Part shown: positions 34,401-46,800 of the stretch, piece by piece
How positions within the stretch are numbered: the stretch's first letter is position 1
Layout: every line of letters starts with the position of its first letter
Assembly: GCA_037178855.1 (NCBI GenBank)
Contig: JASJZC010000007.1
Coordinates: forward strand, 4,526,001 to 4,590,000
Direction of reading: 5' to 3'
Length of the DNA: 64,000 nt
DNA from: Oscheius sp. JU75
Lineage: Eukaryota; Nematoda; Chromadorea; Rhabditida; Rhabditidae
The notes under the pieces: generated by a model
What the model was told of the DNA's origin: nothing
Databases searched by the model: none
What the model saw: the letters and a program-made list of their open reading frames with translations, nothing else
Position numbers and translations under genes: made by a program

Positions 34401-37400
34401 GTCTGCCTTCCAACAGAAACAAGATCCGATGGACGCGTCTCTGTTCTATCTGGCAATGAGAAAGAAGAATGTTCTTACTCATCTGTTTAAGGTAATTGTT
34501 TTTAGTTTTCAAAGATGCCAATTTCAGAATGTTCGTGATTCGACGATGGCTGACTTCTTTAACAACGATTTCAACATCGAACATTGGAAGAAAGTAGCTG
34601 CAAAGAACGCATTCGTTCTTATGAGTAAGCAGCGTTTTCAGCATGCTGCAGCTTTCTTTTTGCTCAGTGGCAGTCTGAAGGATGCGGTTCAGGTAAAAAC
34701 GTTGAATAGCAGTTTTTATTCTAGCTTCAGACGATTCTACGAAATTGCAACGATCTTCAACTTGCCATGGTCGTGGTCCGTCTCTACGAAAGCGAAATGG
34801 ATCAGCAGCAAAACGTTTTGAAGGAGATACTTTGTCGCGAAGTTCTCGGGATGACTGGGGAAGAGTTTGAGAGCTCGAGAGGAAACATTGAAGACGACAT
34901 CACATTGTCACCTGAAGCCAAGAGGTATAGGCATTTATGTATTTTCCAAATAACTTTCTATTCCAGAGATCCTTTTGAACGATCAATGGCCCTGTGGTGT
35001 CTGAAAGATTACGCCCGTGCAGCTCACACACTAGTGGAAGAAGCTCAAGGGGATCGTCTCAGTCCAAATACTTCGTTATCGGACATTTTCAACTTCTACT
35101 CATTCCTGAGAAAGCATCCACTGGTCGTGCGACAGAGGCTCACAGATGCTGGTGCTCAAGTTGGCTCGACTGAAAAGTTCATTGCGGTTGGAAAACATCT
35201 GGAGTCGATAATAACGCCTGCCGAACGAAGACTCTTTTTCCGAACAGCAGCGGAACATATGGCAAGAGGCTGCCCGATGCTTGCTCTGGAAGTACTAAGT
35301 CGGTTGCCTAAGAACATGTTGACTGTTAAAGAAACGGAAAATTTGATGAAAGAGTTGATTGGGGGATCAGGTGCTTCAGCCCCTGTTGCACCAGCAAAGG
35401 CGGAAGACATGGACTGGAGTCAGCCTACAAATGTCGTCAAGGAAGATGAACTGAAACTGGGATGGAGCGACGACGAAAACGAGGATGAGGATCTAGCTGA
35501 GAGCAACGAGAAGAAACGGGAGTCACCAATTCCAGAAGATCCGTTTGGCAAAGCTGACAGTCCACCAGAAAGTGGAACAGCACCCTCGCTCGATTCTTAC
35601 AAAGGAGCGATCGATGTCGTTTCTCAACATCTCAAGTTTGTGGCCTCGCTAAGAATACTCACCGAGGAACTGTCTACTCTAGCCAGTGGATTCGAAGTTG
35701 ATGGCGGACAGCTTCGTTATCAGCTGTTCACCTGGCTAGAAAAAGAAGTCGAAGTGCTGAAAATGATGTGCGATTATAAAGGAAACGAAGAGATCGAAGA
35801 GGTAGAAGAGGATCTCGACTTGAGTATAACTTCTGGGTGAGTACCTCTTCTTGATGTCTCACGTTTGAGATACAGATTCAGATATTTACCAAAACTGCAG
35901 CGGTCAGTGCAACCTGAGTCACCAAAGTATAGGTTAATCGTTTAACAGTAGTGCTTACGTGACCGTGACTTCCTACAAATTTGTTATACCCAAACGCTTT
36001 TTTGATGCAAGAGATATACAAATTTTTCAGAAACACTCAAACTTTACACGAGGCCATCAAACACGATCACGCAGAGATGGTGGCCAGATTGAAGATCACC
36101 TCGAGACGACGAAAATGGTTGACAGCAAACCAAAAACTTCTGCGGTCGTTTACGTCATACTGTGCTCTTCATTGTGGACAGAATCATCGACTTACTTCTG
36201 CTTTGATGGAACTACTTCTGCTTATCCTGGAAATTCAGAAAGACTCTGGAATGCAACATTTGAGCGGTATGGAAAGTTGCAGTAAATTAGAAAACGAGGT
36301 TTCAGAAGCTGTGCCCGACATCAACTCTTTCCCTCTGCTAGAAGCAGCTATCTCGTCCACCAAGATGTTTGTGTCGTCACCTCTTGCGTTTATTGAGAAC
36401 CAATGTCACGATCTGCTGATTTCTGTCGCTACTTTATCGACTGTACCCAGTACTGAAAACAACTTACAAAAGGTATTTTCTATATGTGATTTTACAATAA
36501 TGTTCATTTCAGACATACATGCTGTACAATCTCTGCCAAGGACTCTCGTCCTGCCTCTATCAATCTCTCTGCGATGTAGACCAGTTTAATATCCCTACAC
36601 TGTTCGGCATGGAAAGCAAGGCAGGAGCACTGACAAAACGATCGAGATTTACCAGCAACTGCGATGACATTCGAATCACAACTCCTCCAAACAAGTGGCC
36701 CGGACTGGACAATCTTGTCGCCTTAATTGGACGTGAGAAAGATGAGGAGGGACCACATCTTCGAATCCTATTGGTCGAATGTTACATATCTATCGTGATG
36801 TCACTCTTCTGTTTCGCGGTCGCTGCTCACGATGCAAGGTGGCTGTACCGTTTGGCCTCTCACGACATGAACGAGACGAGATTTGGACTCATTTTTGGAG
36901 GCGGGGGACACAAGAAGCTGAAAGCAGCACCACCATCAAGGCCACCTCGTCCGTTGGCGTCAAAGAATGATAACACGGAGACTCCTTCAACTCCTGATGC
37001 AACAGCACAACGGTCGAAGCTGAACAACAAACTGCTAGGTCATGAAACCGTCAACGCTCAATTGACCGGAGATCGTACATCGGAACAAGTTATACTCCGA
37101 TGGGTGCCACCTCACAAAAATATCGTTCAAATGTTTGCTGAGAAGCCTCCCATCAACTCGGCATCCACTCTTGGAGTAGAGTTTGATTCAGACGATGAGC
37201 AAGATGTTGAGTCGGTTGACAGTTTCGACGAAGAAGAAAGATGTGAGAATGCTAGCATTACCTCCTACGCATGGTCATTGATGAGGCTAGCACTGATTGA
37301 GCAACAAATCTTTAAGTTGAAGCAGTTCCTGACATTGGCCGGATTCGACATTACAGGTAATAGTTAAAATAAGGGAATAATAAATTTCTAAGATATTCCA

Positions 37401-39304
37401 AGTACTGCTCCTCGAGTAGACGCCGTACTGAGACTGCTTCTAAATTGGGCTTCTCAACTGCGGCAAGAGCTGGCCAAATTCCCTGGTGGATGTCCGGTCG
37501 ATCTCATTCCTAACACTACCTTTGATATTACCGATGGAACAATGACTCCTGCTGCCAAGTAGGAAAATCTCTTAACTTATTATGAGATTTATTTAAGGAA
37601 GTATTCATCACTACTCGAAAAAGGCAACACTCCATTCGAGATCGAAGATCTTCGAATCCAGCCTATCAAAAGGCTTTGGGCATTCCTTGTTCGAGAAAAT
37701 CACTTACAGAACATTTTTGTTTCTCATATTTACTCGTCTCAGGGACAACAGGTAATATCTAACGTATTAATTTAAACAAAGAACATACAGGAAACTCCAA
37801 ACATTCGAAACGACCTCCTTTCTGGAAATATAGAGAACCAAACTATTCCGGAAGCTTTCAAGATCATTCAAAAAGACAATGAACCGATTGTTGCATTTGC
37901 TTGCAATCAGGTACGGTCTTTCTTCTAACTAATTGAAACAAAAAATTTAAGGAAAAACCCGGATTCCTGGTTGTGTCAAACGGTCGTGAGCTGCAGGAAA
38001 TGGACATTTCGAGCGTTTTTGAGGAGCGCGACAATCCGACATCATGGCTGTACAACCGAACGAGTCTTGATGTTCAACTAATGGCGATGAAGAAAGACGC
38101 TTTGAAGGATAATGACGATTACCAGTTGTTCACCGATGCACCCAATGCTAGTGGAAAAAGCGCGCAAATGGTATGTTTTTTATGTTTGATTATTTTTATA
38201 TGCTTCTCAGCAGCTAACACCTTGGATTGTTGATCGAAGTAGACGGGGTCTGGTTAAGGTAAACTAACTGTCGTGGTAGTGAATGGGGTGTTGTGCATTT
38301 TAAAAACTGTCTGAGCGATACCAACTCTAGTTTTCAGCTCTTCAAGAGAACCGTGAACGGAATCAGAAGAATCGATTCTCATCCAACAGCTCCATTCTAT
38401 GTGACGGGCTCCACTGATGGATCCATCCGAATGTGGGAATGGGGAGTCGGTCAGCCTGTCTATACGGCTCGGATAGCTGGGCAACATGCTAAAGTTTCCA
38501 AAATAACCTTTTCCTGTAATGGCAATAAGTTCGCTGCTGTGGATGGCGATGGAATGCTGTGCATCTGGCAGGCATCTTTGGCGACTGAGCAGAAAAAACC
38601 ATTCTTTGTTAGTTTTTCTTGTTACATTTTCAGTTCTGGATCTTTAGAGCCATCGTTGCAACAACAAGTCGGCAGCAGATGTTCGCTTCCTCGGTCAAAG
38701 TTCATCAGTCCTTCTCACAGCCGGTTACAATACTGGCGACTACAATCTAGGGTTGTGGGACACTCTTCTTCCATCGAGCAAGGCGATGGTCCATTCGTGG
38801 GTAGCCCACCAAGAAGGAGCTACCTGCGCCATGTATCTGCCAAACCATCAGACGATCGTGTCTGGTGGACGACATGGAGACATATGCTATTGGGATGTAA
38901 GGCAGAGACAGCTGCGAGCTACTGTCAAAGCCTTTGAAACGAGCCAAGCTGTCAAGACATTGGTTACTGATCTCTCCCAAGATTTGATAGTTGCTGGATC
39001 TAGCGAAGGAGATATAAAGGTGGACATACACATGTATAATATTCAATATGTTTAGATCTGGTCTGCCGACAACACTCAGCTGATGTACGCCTTGGCCGGT
39101 GAGCACATTGCCAAAGGAGGCTTCTCTTTCCGTCAAGGTCAGCCAAACAAATCTCCAATTCTAAAAGGGTATTTAGTCGGTCAATCATCAGTGCAGGGTG
39201 TTCAACAGCTCTACATTGACCAACAGATGAGGCTTTTTTCTTGTGGAGCTGATGCGACTCTCAAGTTCCGCATGCTCCCATCAGTCTACAATCTGAATAT
39301 CTGA
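28471..39304 (+). CDS. rbc-1: DmX-like / Rabconnectin-3 alpha
   Basis: About 3140-3165 residues; partner of Rabconnectin-3 beta (WDR7) in the metazoan RAVE-like complex that assembles V-ATPase on endosomes and synaptic vesicles. Exons: 28471-28557, 28600-28728, 28770-28850, 28894-28972, 29014-29126, 29166-29877, 29919-30748, 30789-30937, 30976-31128, 31172-31310, 31349-31586, 31628-32156, 32198-32660, 32700-33434, 33473-33613, 33656-33828, 33867-34003, 34046-34491, 34528-34692, 34731-34924, 34967-35836, 35882-35932, 36031-36472, 36513-37356, 37393-37558, 37598-37751, 37791-37910, 37952-38170, 38211-38258, 38338-38607, 38648-39019, 39056-39304. The N-terminal propeller opens MSVHQVITGALNRGENV, very like vertebrate DMXL. 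The central Rav1-type region has LSWARDGLLVVGMQSEM, LPLYALMAADD and LGGAWWLKN. C-terminal WD repeats include GSTDGSIRMWEW and LFSCGADATLKFRMLP. TTCTTCAG lies 9 bp before the ATG. One intron has a GG acceptor, and two 3n introns may be retained. Confidence 0.93.
29572..29613 (+). other. Stop-free 42-bp intron in rbc-1
   Basis: GTAACT start and TATCAG end, length 14 codons, open in frame. It is probably spliced, because its size and ends match neighbouring introns, but retention would keep the frame. Confidence 0.55.
33829..33866 (+). other. Apparent GT-GG intron in rbc-1
   Basis: The exon ends AACAG before GTAGTT. The protein continues in phase only from 33867, giving HNR then LLTELLTHTHLPGLSSVDQM, which matches the DMXL family. 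The bases before 33867 are TTTCGG instead of TTTCAG. No AG in the interval restores the frame. Confidence 0.7.
36267..36305 (+). other. Stop-free 39-bp intron in rbc-1
   Basis: GTATGG start and GTTTCAG end, 13 codons open in frame. Splicing or retention both preserve the reading frame. Confidence 0.5.
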
Positions 39305-40253
39305 AGCTCAAGTCATAGATAATCTCTAGTTCTTTCCCCAGAGCTCATATTGAATCTAGTCTGTTATGTATTAGTCAAAATAGTCTATCAAAACTTTTTT
39401 CACTTTAATTCACTTTTTCACTGTTGTGTTGCCTGCTGGTAGCTTTTGTAAAGTATTATGTAAATAGGCCAAATTTTGCATACTCTGTCAAATAACATTC
39501 CACTTTCATGTCTCGTGATTAGATCTATTTATTTTCTCTTTCAAATAAAGTTTCTCTAACGTCCAAAATAGTGAAGGCGATTGGAGGAAGTTGTTTCGTG
39601 ACATCGTGCACGCGAGTCTTCATAGCGTGCGAAGTGTCGCAGGTAGAGGTAAATCATTCACTACCATGCTCGCCTCTTCTAAGTAAATCTGGAGAATTTC
39701 TGATGAAGATTGTCGAAAAATTGTTGATGACGCGGTTGTAAGTGCCCACGCCAAGTTTCGAAGATGCATACGCATCTGAGTTTTGGACTTGGAACCGTTG
39801 AAGCGCGGCATGGAACAAAGAAACCTGACAAAAAGTGGAGTATGCACTTCGAAAGTGATTTCTGCTGAACACCTCAAAATGTCACAGAACTCGGAATAGA
39901 TCATTCCTCGTGGATGGAAATCTATGTAATCCGAAGTAGTCACAATCGTTTGTTTTACTGTTTTTTAGATTAAGGAAGACAAAAATTAAATGACCATCCG
40001 GTCCTCGTGGCTATTTAAAGGGCCACAGTCGAAACGAACATGTCCATCAGTCCGGCTCATTTCCGAAGCTAATGTCAACAAAACTTCTATCCTATTGACT
40101 TCCTCCTCGTTAGCCTCACTGATTATGCTTTTGGTCCATAAGACAAAGTTGTCCTTATGTCAAAGCTAGCTCTTTTATGGGGCGGAGCGACTGACGCAGC
40201 TGTGCTTCAGGATTCGTTCTTCTTGGGTACGGGGCGGAGTCTTCTTTTGACCC
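39305..40253. other. Intergenic region between rbc-1 and the flp-8-like gene
   Basis: AATAAA at 39544-39549 is a likely poly(A) signal for rbc-1. An unassigned minus-strand open frame lies at 39620-39943. Confidence 0.45.
39620..39943 (-). CDS. Unassigned intronless open frame, 107 residues
   Basis: ATG-initiated open frame beginning MTTSDYIDFHPRGM and ending PLPATLRTL, lying tail-to-tail with rbc-1. It has no signal peptide and no family I recognise. Length alone is weak evidence in a genome of this base composition, and possible splice sites inside it allow other readings. Confidence 0.22.
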   Translation of the reverse strand: MTTSDYIDFHPRGMIYSEFCDILRCSAEITFEVHTPLFVRFLCSMPRFNGSKSKTQMRMHLRNLAWALTTASSTIFRQSSSEILQIYLEEASMVVNDLPLPATLRTL

Positions 40254-40277
40254 TATAAAAGGAGTCTACCCAAGAAG
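40219..40277 (+). promoter_or_regulatory. flp-8-like core promoter: TATA box inside an 11-bp inverted repeat
   Basis: CTTCTTGGGTA at 40219-40229 and its exact reverse complement TACCCAAGAAG at 40267-40277 flank TATAAAA at 40254-40260. The ATG is at 40290, only 30 bp after the TATA box, so the 5' leader would be very short unless transcription starts elsewhere. Confidence 0.6.
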
Positions 40278-40289
40278 TGTCACTTGGAC

Positions 40290-41103
40290 ATGCAGCTGGC
40301 TCTTGCTCTAACCGTGCTCACCATAGCATCCGTATTCGCCGAGTGCGACCTTGGAGGTCTCAGTGAGTCTCAACGCCCTATGGCTCTTCGCGTCTGTAAA
40401 CTCGAGGTAACACATTACGCTATGATAATATGTCCTAGAGATTGTTCGTACATCTCTTTCCAGTTATTGCGTTGTTTAAAAACAATTTTTCTTTAAATTT
40501 GGACCACAACCATATGCCATAAGAATCATTGCACATTACCAAAGGCATCAGTTAGTATGCACGCAAGCATCCTACCTCTCGAGCATTACTGAGAACATTT
40601 TTATTTTTTAACAAAGTCAAAGAACATACAAGTTTCTTTCAGCAAGAAGTAGCCGTTCTGGAAAACGCCGTTCAGGAACTTCTCCAGCGTGCCGGTATAC
40701 CATTCTAATGTACCTGCTCTACAAAGCAATTTTAGACATCACACTGAACGAGGAAGAGACTGCTGCTCCACAGAAGAGAAAGAATGAGTTCATCAGATTC
40801 GGCAAGAGAAAGAACGAATTCATCCGTTTCGGAAAGAGGAAGAACGAGTTTATCCGGTAGGTTGTTGGGCTTGCACCCTGCATGACCGCCATCTGAATCT
40901 CAAAATGCATTCAATGCGCATTCGTAGCCTTTTCTACTTGTTTTCTCTCAACATTTGCAAATGCATGAACAGCTATGGAACGATGCGCGCAGACAATGAC
41001 CCTTCCAAATTTTTGTCGCTTCAGGTTCGGCCGCTCTGACCCCGCTTTCCAGGAGGACTACTCTATGGAAAAGAGAAAGAACGAATTCATTCGCTTCGGA
41101 TAA
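40290..41103 (+). CDS. flp-8: FMRFamide-like neuropeptide precursor with four KNEFIRF-amide copies
   Basis: Predicted 122-residue secreted precursor. Exons 40290-40406, 40643-40694, 40736-40856 and 41025-41103 total 369 nt. A signal peptide ([17 protein letters not shown]) is followed by an acidic, Cys-containing spacer ([14 protein letters not shown]). Four copies of KNEFIRFG then start at residues 72, 82, 92 and 115. Copies are bounded by Lys-Arg, except that the third is followed by Gly-Arg-Ser. Gly is the amide donor. KNEFIRF-amide is the nematode peptide AF1, encoded in C. elegans by flp-8, and acts on motor neurons and body-wall muscle. The third copy is split by an intron between its Arg and Phe codons, and the spacer before the last copy reads [12 protein letters not shown]. 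The gene symbol rests on this peptide content. Confidence 0.93.
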
Positions 41104-41163
41104 GCCCGTCCACAGAAACTGCGGATCTGGTATGCCTGCTGACGATATTCTGTCGATTAGACA

Positions 41164-41169
41164 AATAAA
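41164..41169 (+). terminator. Poly(A) signal of the flp-8-like gene
   Basis: AATAAA 60 bp after the stop codon. Confidence 0.75.
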
Positions 41170-43838
41170 CTATCTGTTATCCATTTTCTCTTATAAAAAT
41201 TTTATTTGGTTGGTGAGTCCTCAAATCTGATTCCACAGACTCGGACAATGTTGCTTCTTGAACAAAGCTCTTTGTTAAAAATAGAGACTAATTGTTACGT
41301 CTCTCAAATATGAAAAGCTGGTTTTGAAGTATTTCACTTCCGCAGATAAGTCAGAAAATTTGACCAGAGGTTATAGCTTGGAAGCTTGTGAAGAGACATT
41401 CTACTTTATCTGTTTATTCCTTCAAATCAGCCGTTGTAACAAATGAGGTTGCAGGTACTTGAAGCATATATCCAGCTATAAAACTTAAACATTCTTATGG
41501 AAAATGTTAAACTTGAATAGGGATGAGTCGATCACTCCGTCATAGCTTATAAAATGAAACAAATAAGGTCAGTGTGGGATGATCTCTAAACCTGTCATAG
41601 AGCAAATTTAGTTTTGGACTAATCTTAGAGCGCCAAGAGGACTGACAAGATTCTACAGCAGAGTAACTTGATAGATTTATACCTATCTGGGTGTTTTTTC
41701 TCGACCTTGCCTCCCTCTAGCCTCAGCCTCATTTGCAATTTCCCATCGTCAAACACATCCCATTATACTCGTGCGAATAAGTTTTTACATGTAAAGTGTT
41801 TCAGGTGTCGGAGAGAAACAAAAAGTCATTGTTTGCAGGGAGAAAGTGGAATTGAATCCTGTCCAACTGGTATCCTCCTCCCGTCAACCACTCTCTCCTC
41901 CTCGTTTAGGCTTCCGCCAAAACAAGACTCTCTGACCGTTTGAAATTCGTAACAGGCGTCCGTTTACACACAATGAGTAAAGGAGGATTGTTACGTATTA
42001 CCTCAAGCAAATCGGGTTTACGACAGACAGTAGCCCCCGAAGGGAAATATGTCGGGTATTGATAACGGCGTCGTCACAAATCATCAACCTTGAATGCCGA
42101 CACTTTTGGTCCCTTCTGTCCAAATTACAACAGCAAAGCAATCTGTTTACCCCACTACTTGTCCACTTGCTTACAAACTTGTCTCACCGCAAATAAGCAG
42201 AGGCGTACATTTTTGGATTAGGCAGCGATTTGAAACATGCCGCGCGAGAAAAGGGAGGAACGGATCTTCTTTATGCGGCATTATGTACCGGTTTCAGCTT
42301 ACTTCATTGTCAGACTCTGGTATATACTCTGGTTCTATTGTCAATCATATTTATGCTTTTGCTTAAGTCTATCAATTGCAAATATAAGTAGTATGGTGTT
42401 TTATTGGTTTTTAATTGAAGGAAAACAAAGTGCTTTTCAGCTTCTAGTACAACTTAAGCGAATGTAAGGAGGTGTAATTTTTGTTTATACTCTCACTTAT
42501 AATCTAATGTAGCATTTGTAAAATGTGGAACCCGGTTGCTTATTTCATATACCGCAATGTACATATCATACAAATTAACTGTAGGTGATTTTGCGTACTC
42601 ATTTATCCGACCTCCATTTTCCGCATTACCTAAAAGTGCAAGTGATTTCCTTCCTTCCAGGGCTGATCGTATGTATCAGACCGTTCCAATTTGATTGCGC
42701 GCGTGACCTGCATATTGTTTTATAGTGCTTCACCTCTGTACTCATTAAGCCTACTACCTGAGATTCGACCAAATCCTTACTGGCTGTCGGTTACCGAGGC
42801 GCCAAGCACTGTGGTCTCTTTGTAGCTCTCTTAGCGCATTTCTCTGAAGAAGACAATCAGTTCTGTTTTTACTTTTCACCCTCGACTTGCCACCGAGTCT
42901 CAGAGTGAGGCTGACCTCCTTAGGCTACTTCAGACGCCTCATTGCGTCGACTTGGCATCAAGTATTTGCCCAGATCGCTACAATTTTAAACTTCCGATTT
43001 GTCCCGCTCTACGTCGACTTTTAAAGCATTTATTCGGTTTTTTTGAAATTAAAACAACAAGTTTCTCATTGATAATTACCGGACCTGCCTAGTCAGACCG
43101 GTGGCTATTCGAACAAGGTAATACCGTGATTGGCCTCAATGTCGCTTTCGGACCCTGTTGGCTTAGCCCCGCTATCACTCTTTTGTCCTTTAACCTCCTC
43201 TGTTTTCACTCAAAACGGGAAAGTCGAACGCTTAATCGCGTCATTAGGAAGTTCAGTTCCAGACAACTTTCGTCTCTGCGCAGCCTTTCTCCATACTCAA
43301 AACTCCCGTCACTTTCATTATTCCTCTTCGATTCCGGTAGAAACAGCTAAGCTTAAGTTTTTAACAAGATTGTTCACCTACCAGACAGGACAGTTGCCCT
43401 ATCGCCAAGCTAGTTTCTCGCTTGATGCTGCGCAACCGAATAGCGTGACTTGTGAGTCAGGTGTCTGACATGTCCAGTTTGAGCGAAATCTGTGGCTGCC
43501 AAGCGCATTTCAGGTGAGTGCAAAAGAACTGGTCAGCTGGATCTGGTCGGCCATAGCCGCACAACCAGCCGGTGACGCACTACCTAATAGGGCCTCGCTG
43601 ACCCTCACGGCTACTTTCCTTTGCCAGACCGGCCGACGACAATTATAGCTATTCTTCTTCGGCTTCTTTTACAAGCTCTTGACAAATTCCTTGTTGCTTT
43701 TCCCGAATTCTGTCTGTTTAATCTGCATCTAGCCCTCTATTATCTTGTATTACCATTGAACACGCGACTTGACTCCCAAAGCACTTTCACCTATCTGCTT
43801 ACTACTTCGCGCTCACTTTATACACGTTCCAATTACAG
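41170..43838. other. Intergenic region before the PTR gene
   Basis: 2.7 kb with several short open frames (41668-41943, 42094-42366, 43130-43468), none with splice support or recognised similarity. ATTACAG at 43832-43838 is the probable trans-splice acceptor 6 bp before the PTR start codon. Confidence 0.45.
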
Positions 43839-43844
43839 GTTTGG

Positions 43845-46800
43845 ATGGGCCTATCATGTGTGGAGGCCTCGGTCCGACGATTATTTGAATGGTACGGTCC
43901 TGTCGCCCACCGATATCGTTGGCCTCTATTTATTATTCCTATTATTATTTCTGCAATCCTATCCGTCGGATTATTGCGATTAAAAGAACTGAGGGTGGAT
44001 GACCCGTCTTACGTTTTTACGCCCAGCGACGCTAGGTAAGCGTGACAAGTCCTTTTATCTATTTAGGTTGTTCCAATACATACATGAGAGATCGACTTTT
44101 TCAGGTGGCGAAGGGAACTGAAAGTTTTCTCCGACAATTGGCCTCTGAACGAAAACAAATTTCTACCAGGGAAGTCTTTTGAGATGAAGAGGTTTATTAA
44201 CATCTTGATAAGGTAAGGAATGAGCATCGTAAAACATGCGACTCTTTAGATCGAAAGATGGCGGATCAGTTCTTCGAGAGCCGATTTTGAAGGAGATAAA
44301 AATTTTGAATGAGTGGATAGTCAGGAATATCAGTGTTCCAACAGACGATCGAAAATTTAACCTTACCTATCAGGTAATTTGCTTATAGACAACAAAATAC
44401 CGTCTTAGGATTTGTGCCTGAGCTATGACTGGGTTTGTGGTGGCAATGAGCACATCGAAATGCTTTTGCAAAGACAAAAAGTCGGCCAAGTCATCGACCT
44501 TTCTTACCCCAGAGGTGGCAATGACGTAATTACGCAAAGTTGCATCTGACTCTTCTTGCTTATTCAGGATACTCCCGTTTACCTTGGCTCTATTCTTGGG
44601 GACATTGAGCTATCCAGAGAAAACAAAACAGTGGTCGCAGCAAACCTAACACAACTATTCTACTTCCTGAAACAAGAACAGAAACTGATCAGGGACTACT
44701 CATCGGCATTTTCTTACGCTGTGGAGAAATTTATTTTGAAGCACTATCAATCGGATCTCATCACATTGTCGTTTGCACACTACCAGTCTCTTCAGGTCGA
44801 ACAATGTTTTTCTTGACAAATCGTATTTCAGGATGGACTAGACGAGAATGCTCAGAAATTTGCACCAAACTTCATCTTTAGTTTCACAACATTGTCCATT
44901 TACGCACTCATCTGTTCCATATGCATTCGGAAAAAACCGAAAAAGGGTATTGATTGGATAAGGAGTAAACCATGGCTAGCTTGTGCCGGTAAACAAATTA
45001 TGAGATCAAATATCAAAATTTTCAGGATTGGTCACTACCTTGATGGCCATTGCAAGCGGTTTCGGAGGGCTCCTATTACTTGGCATTCACTTCAATGTCA
45101 TTATTACCATCATTCCTTTCCTCAACATTGGTACAGTGACACGCTATTCAAATGACAACCTTTTGTAGCTATTGGAATAGACGATATGTTCATCATGAAT
45201 GCTTGTTGGGAGAAATCAGACGAGAAAAAGAGCACACAGGATCGTATGTCGGAAACACTTGCCCATGCTGGAGTAGCTGTCAGTATTACTAATATCACCG
45301 ACATAATGTCCTTTGCAATTGGTCAGCGGATGCGATTATGCAACAACAGGTCTTTTTTAAGGATGTTTCACGGATCTGCCTGGTATCCAACTGTTCTGTG
45401 CTTATGCCAGTGTCTCTATTGCCTTCTGCTACATCTATCAGCTCACGTTTTTCTGCGGCTTGATGGCAATAATGGGTGACATTGAAAAGGAGAATAGACA
45501 CAGTCTCTTCTTCTACAAGAAAGTGAAGAGCATCAACGTCTCAGATTTTGATGGAGACAAGCTATCCAGATACCCAACAAACTTGAAGCAATTTCAGCGA
45601 ACCAAAAGGTGAGATTGTAGCAAGTAATCCTACAAGATAATGTTAGCTCGAAATACATATCTGATCTGAGTTCCGAAGTCTCCAGTACTGGTTCAAGGGC
45701 GTCTTCCGACTTCAGTTTTTCTTCAATGGAAACTGCAAAAGCTGTCTCACCGCCTCCAATGGATCAATCTCCTCCGCTGTACCAATCGCACATTGCTCTA
45801 GAGAATTTGAAACACAAGGCTAGTCTTACATCTTCTTTCGGATGTACGTTTCTACAGGAACCGAGCAAAATCGTGAAGTTTTTTGGAAAAAAGTACGGAC
45901 CCTTCATTTTAAGCAACCCAGTTCGGCTTGTTGCTTCTTTACTATTTGCTGCTTATTTATCAGGAGCATATTATGGTACGAAAGTGTAGCATGTTATTCA
46001 TTTTTTATCCACAGGTTGTGCCAACTTCCGAGAAGGCTTGAATCCTGGCAACTTGGTCACAAATGATCACTACATATCAAGTTTCTTTCGTGACGTCAAG
46101 TCATTGTGGAAATCTGGACCACAACTGCATGTGGCCATTTTGAATCCACCTGATTTGATCAATGCCAAATCGAGGTATATCTTTTCTCAAGCATATAAAA
46201 ACTGAATCTGTTCTCAGGGATCTCATTCTGGAAATTGTCGCGGCTTTTGAGAATACCGAGTACACGATGGGGCGAGAAGGAACAATGTTCTTTCTATTAG
46301 AATACTACAACTATCTTGACCAGCTGAATGTGGAAATAGAAGACACTTCGAAGTTGTGGCACCAAAAACTGAGGTTGGCTCTATCAAACTTCTCACTTGA
46401 TCAATATAGATCTTGGCTCAAGTTCACTGGCGGAGCTGCTCAGTGGGAGAGCGACATTCATTGGAATGAGACCAAGCCTAACGCTATGTCCGCTTTCCGT
46501 TTTGAGGTGAGGGAAATATACTTCCCAATGTAATTTCTTAGGTTGCTATGAAACACATTGTTGAACCGAACGATCACAAGTTGGCAGCCAAAATGATGCG
46601 AGATATTGGGGATCGACAGCCTCTTCATGTCGAAGTTTATCACGAGGTACCACTTATCAATTGCTATATAACATCCGCGTTTCAGATGTTTCCGTTTGCC
46701 GACCAGTATCTGATCATCCTTCCGGCCACCATTCAAAATGTAGTTATCTCTCTTCTCTGCATGACTGGCGTCAGTTTGTTAATGGTCCCCAGTCTACCTT

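Noticed and set aside
34186-34644. 152-codon minus-strand frame over rbc-1
   Set aside because: Shadow of an rbc-1 coding exon; no splice or protein evidence of its own.
43130-43468. 112-codon frame thought to be a retrotransposon fragment
   Set aside because: No motif of gag, protease, RT or integrase can be seen.
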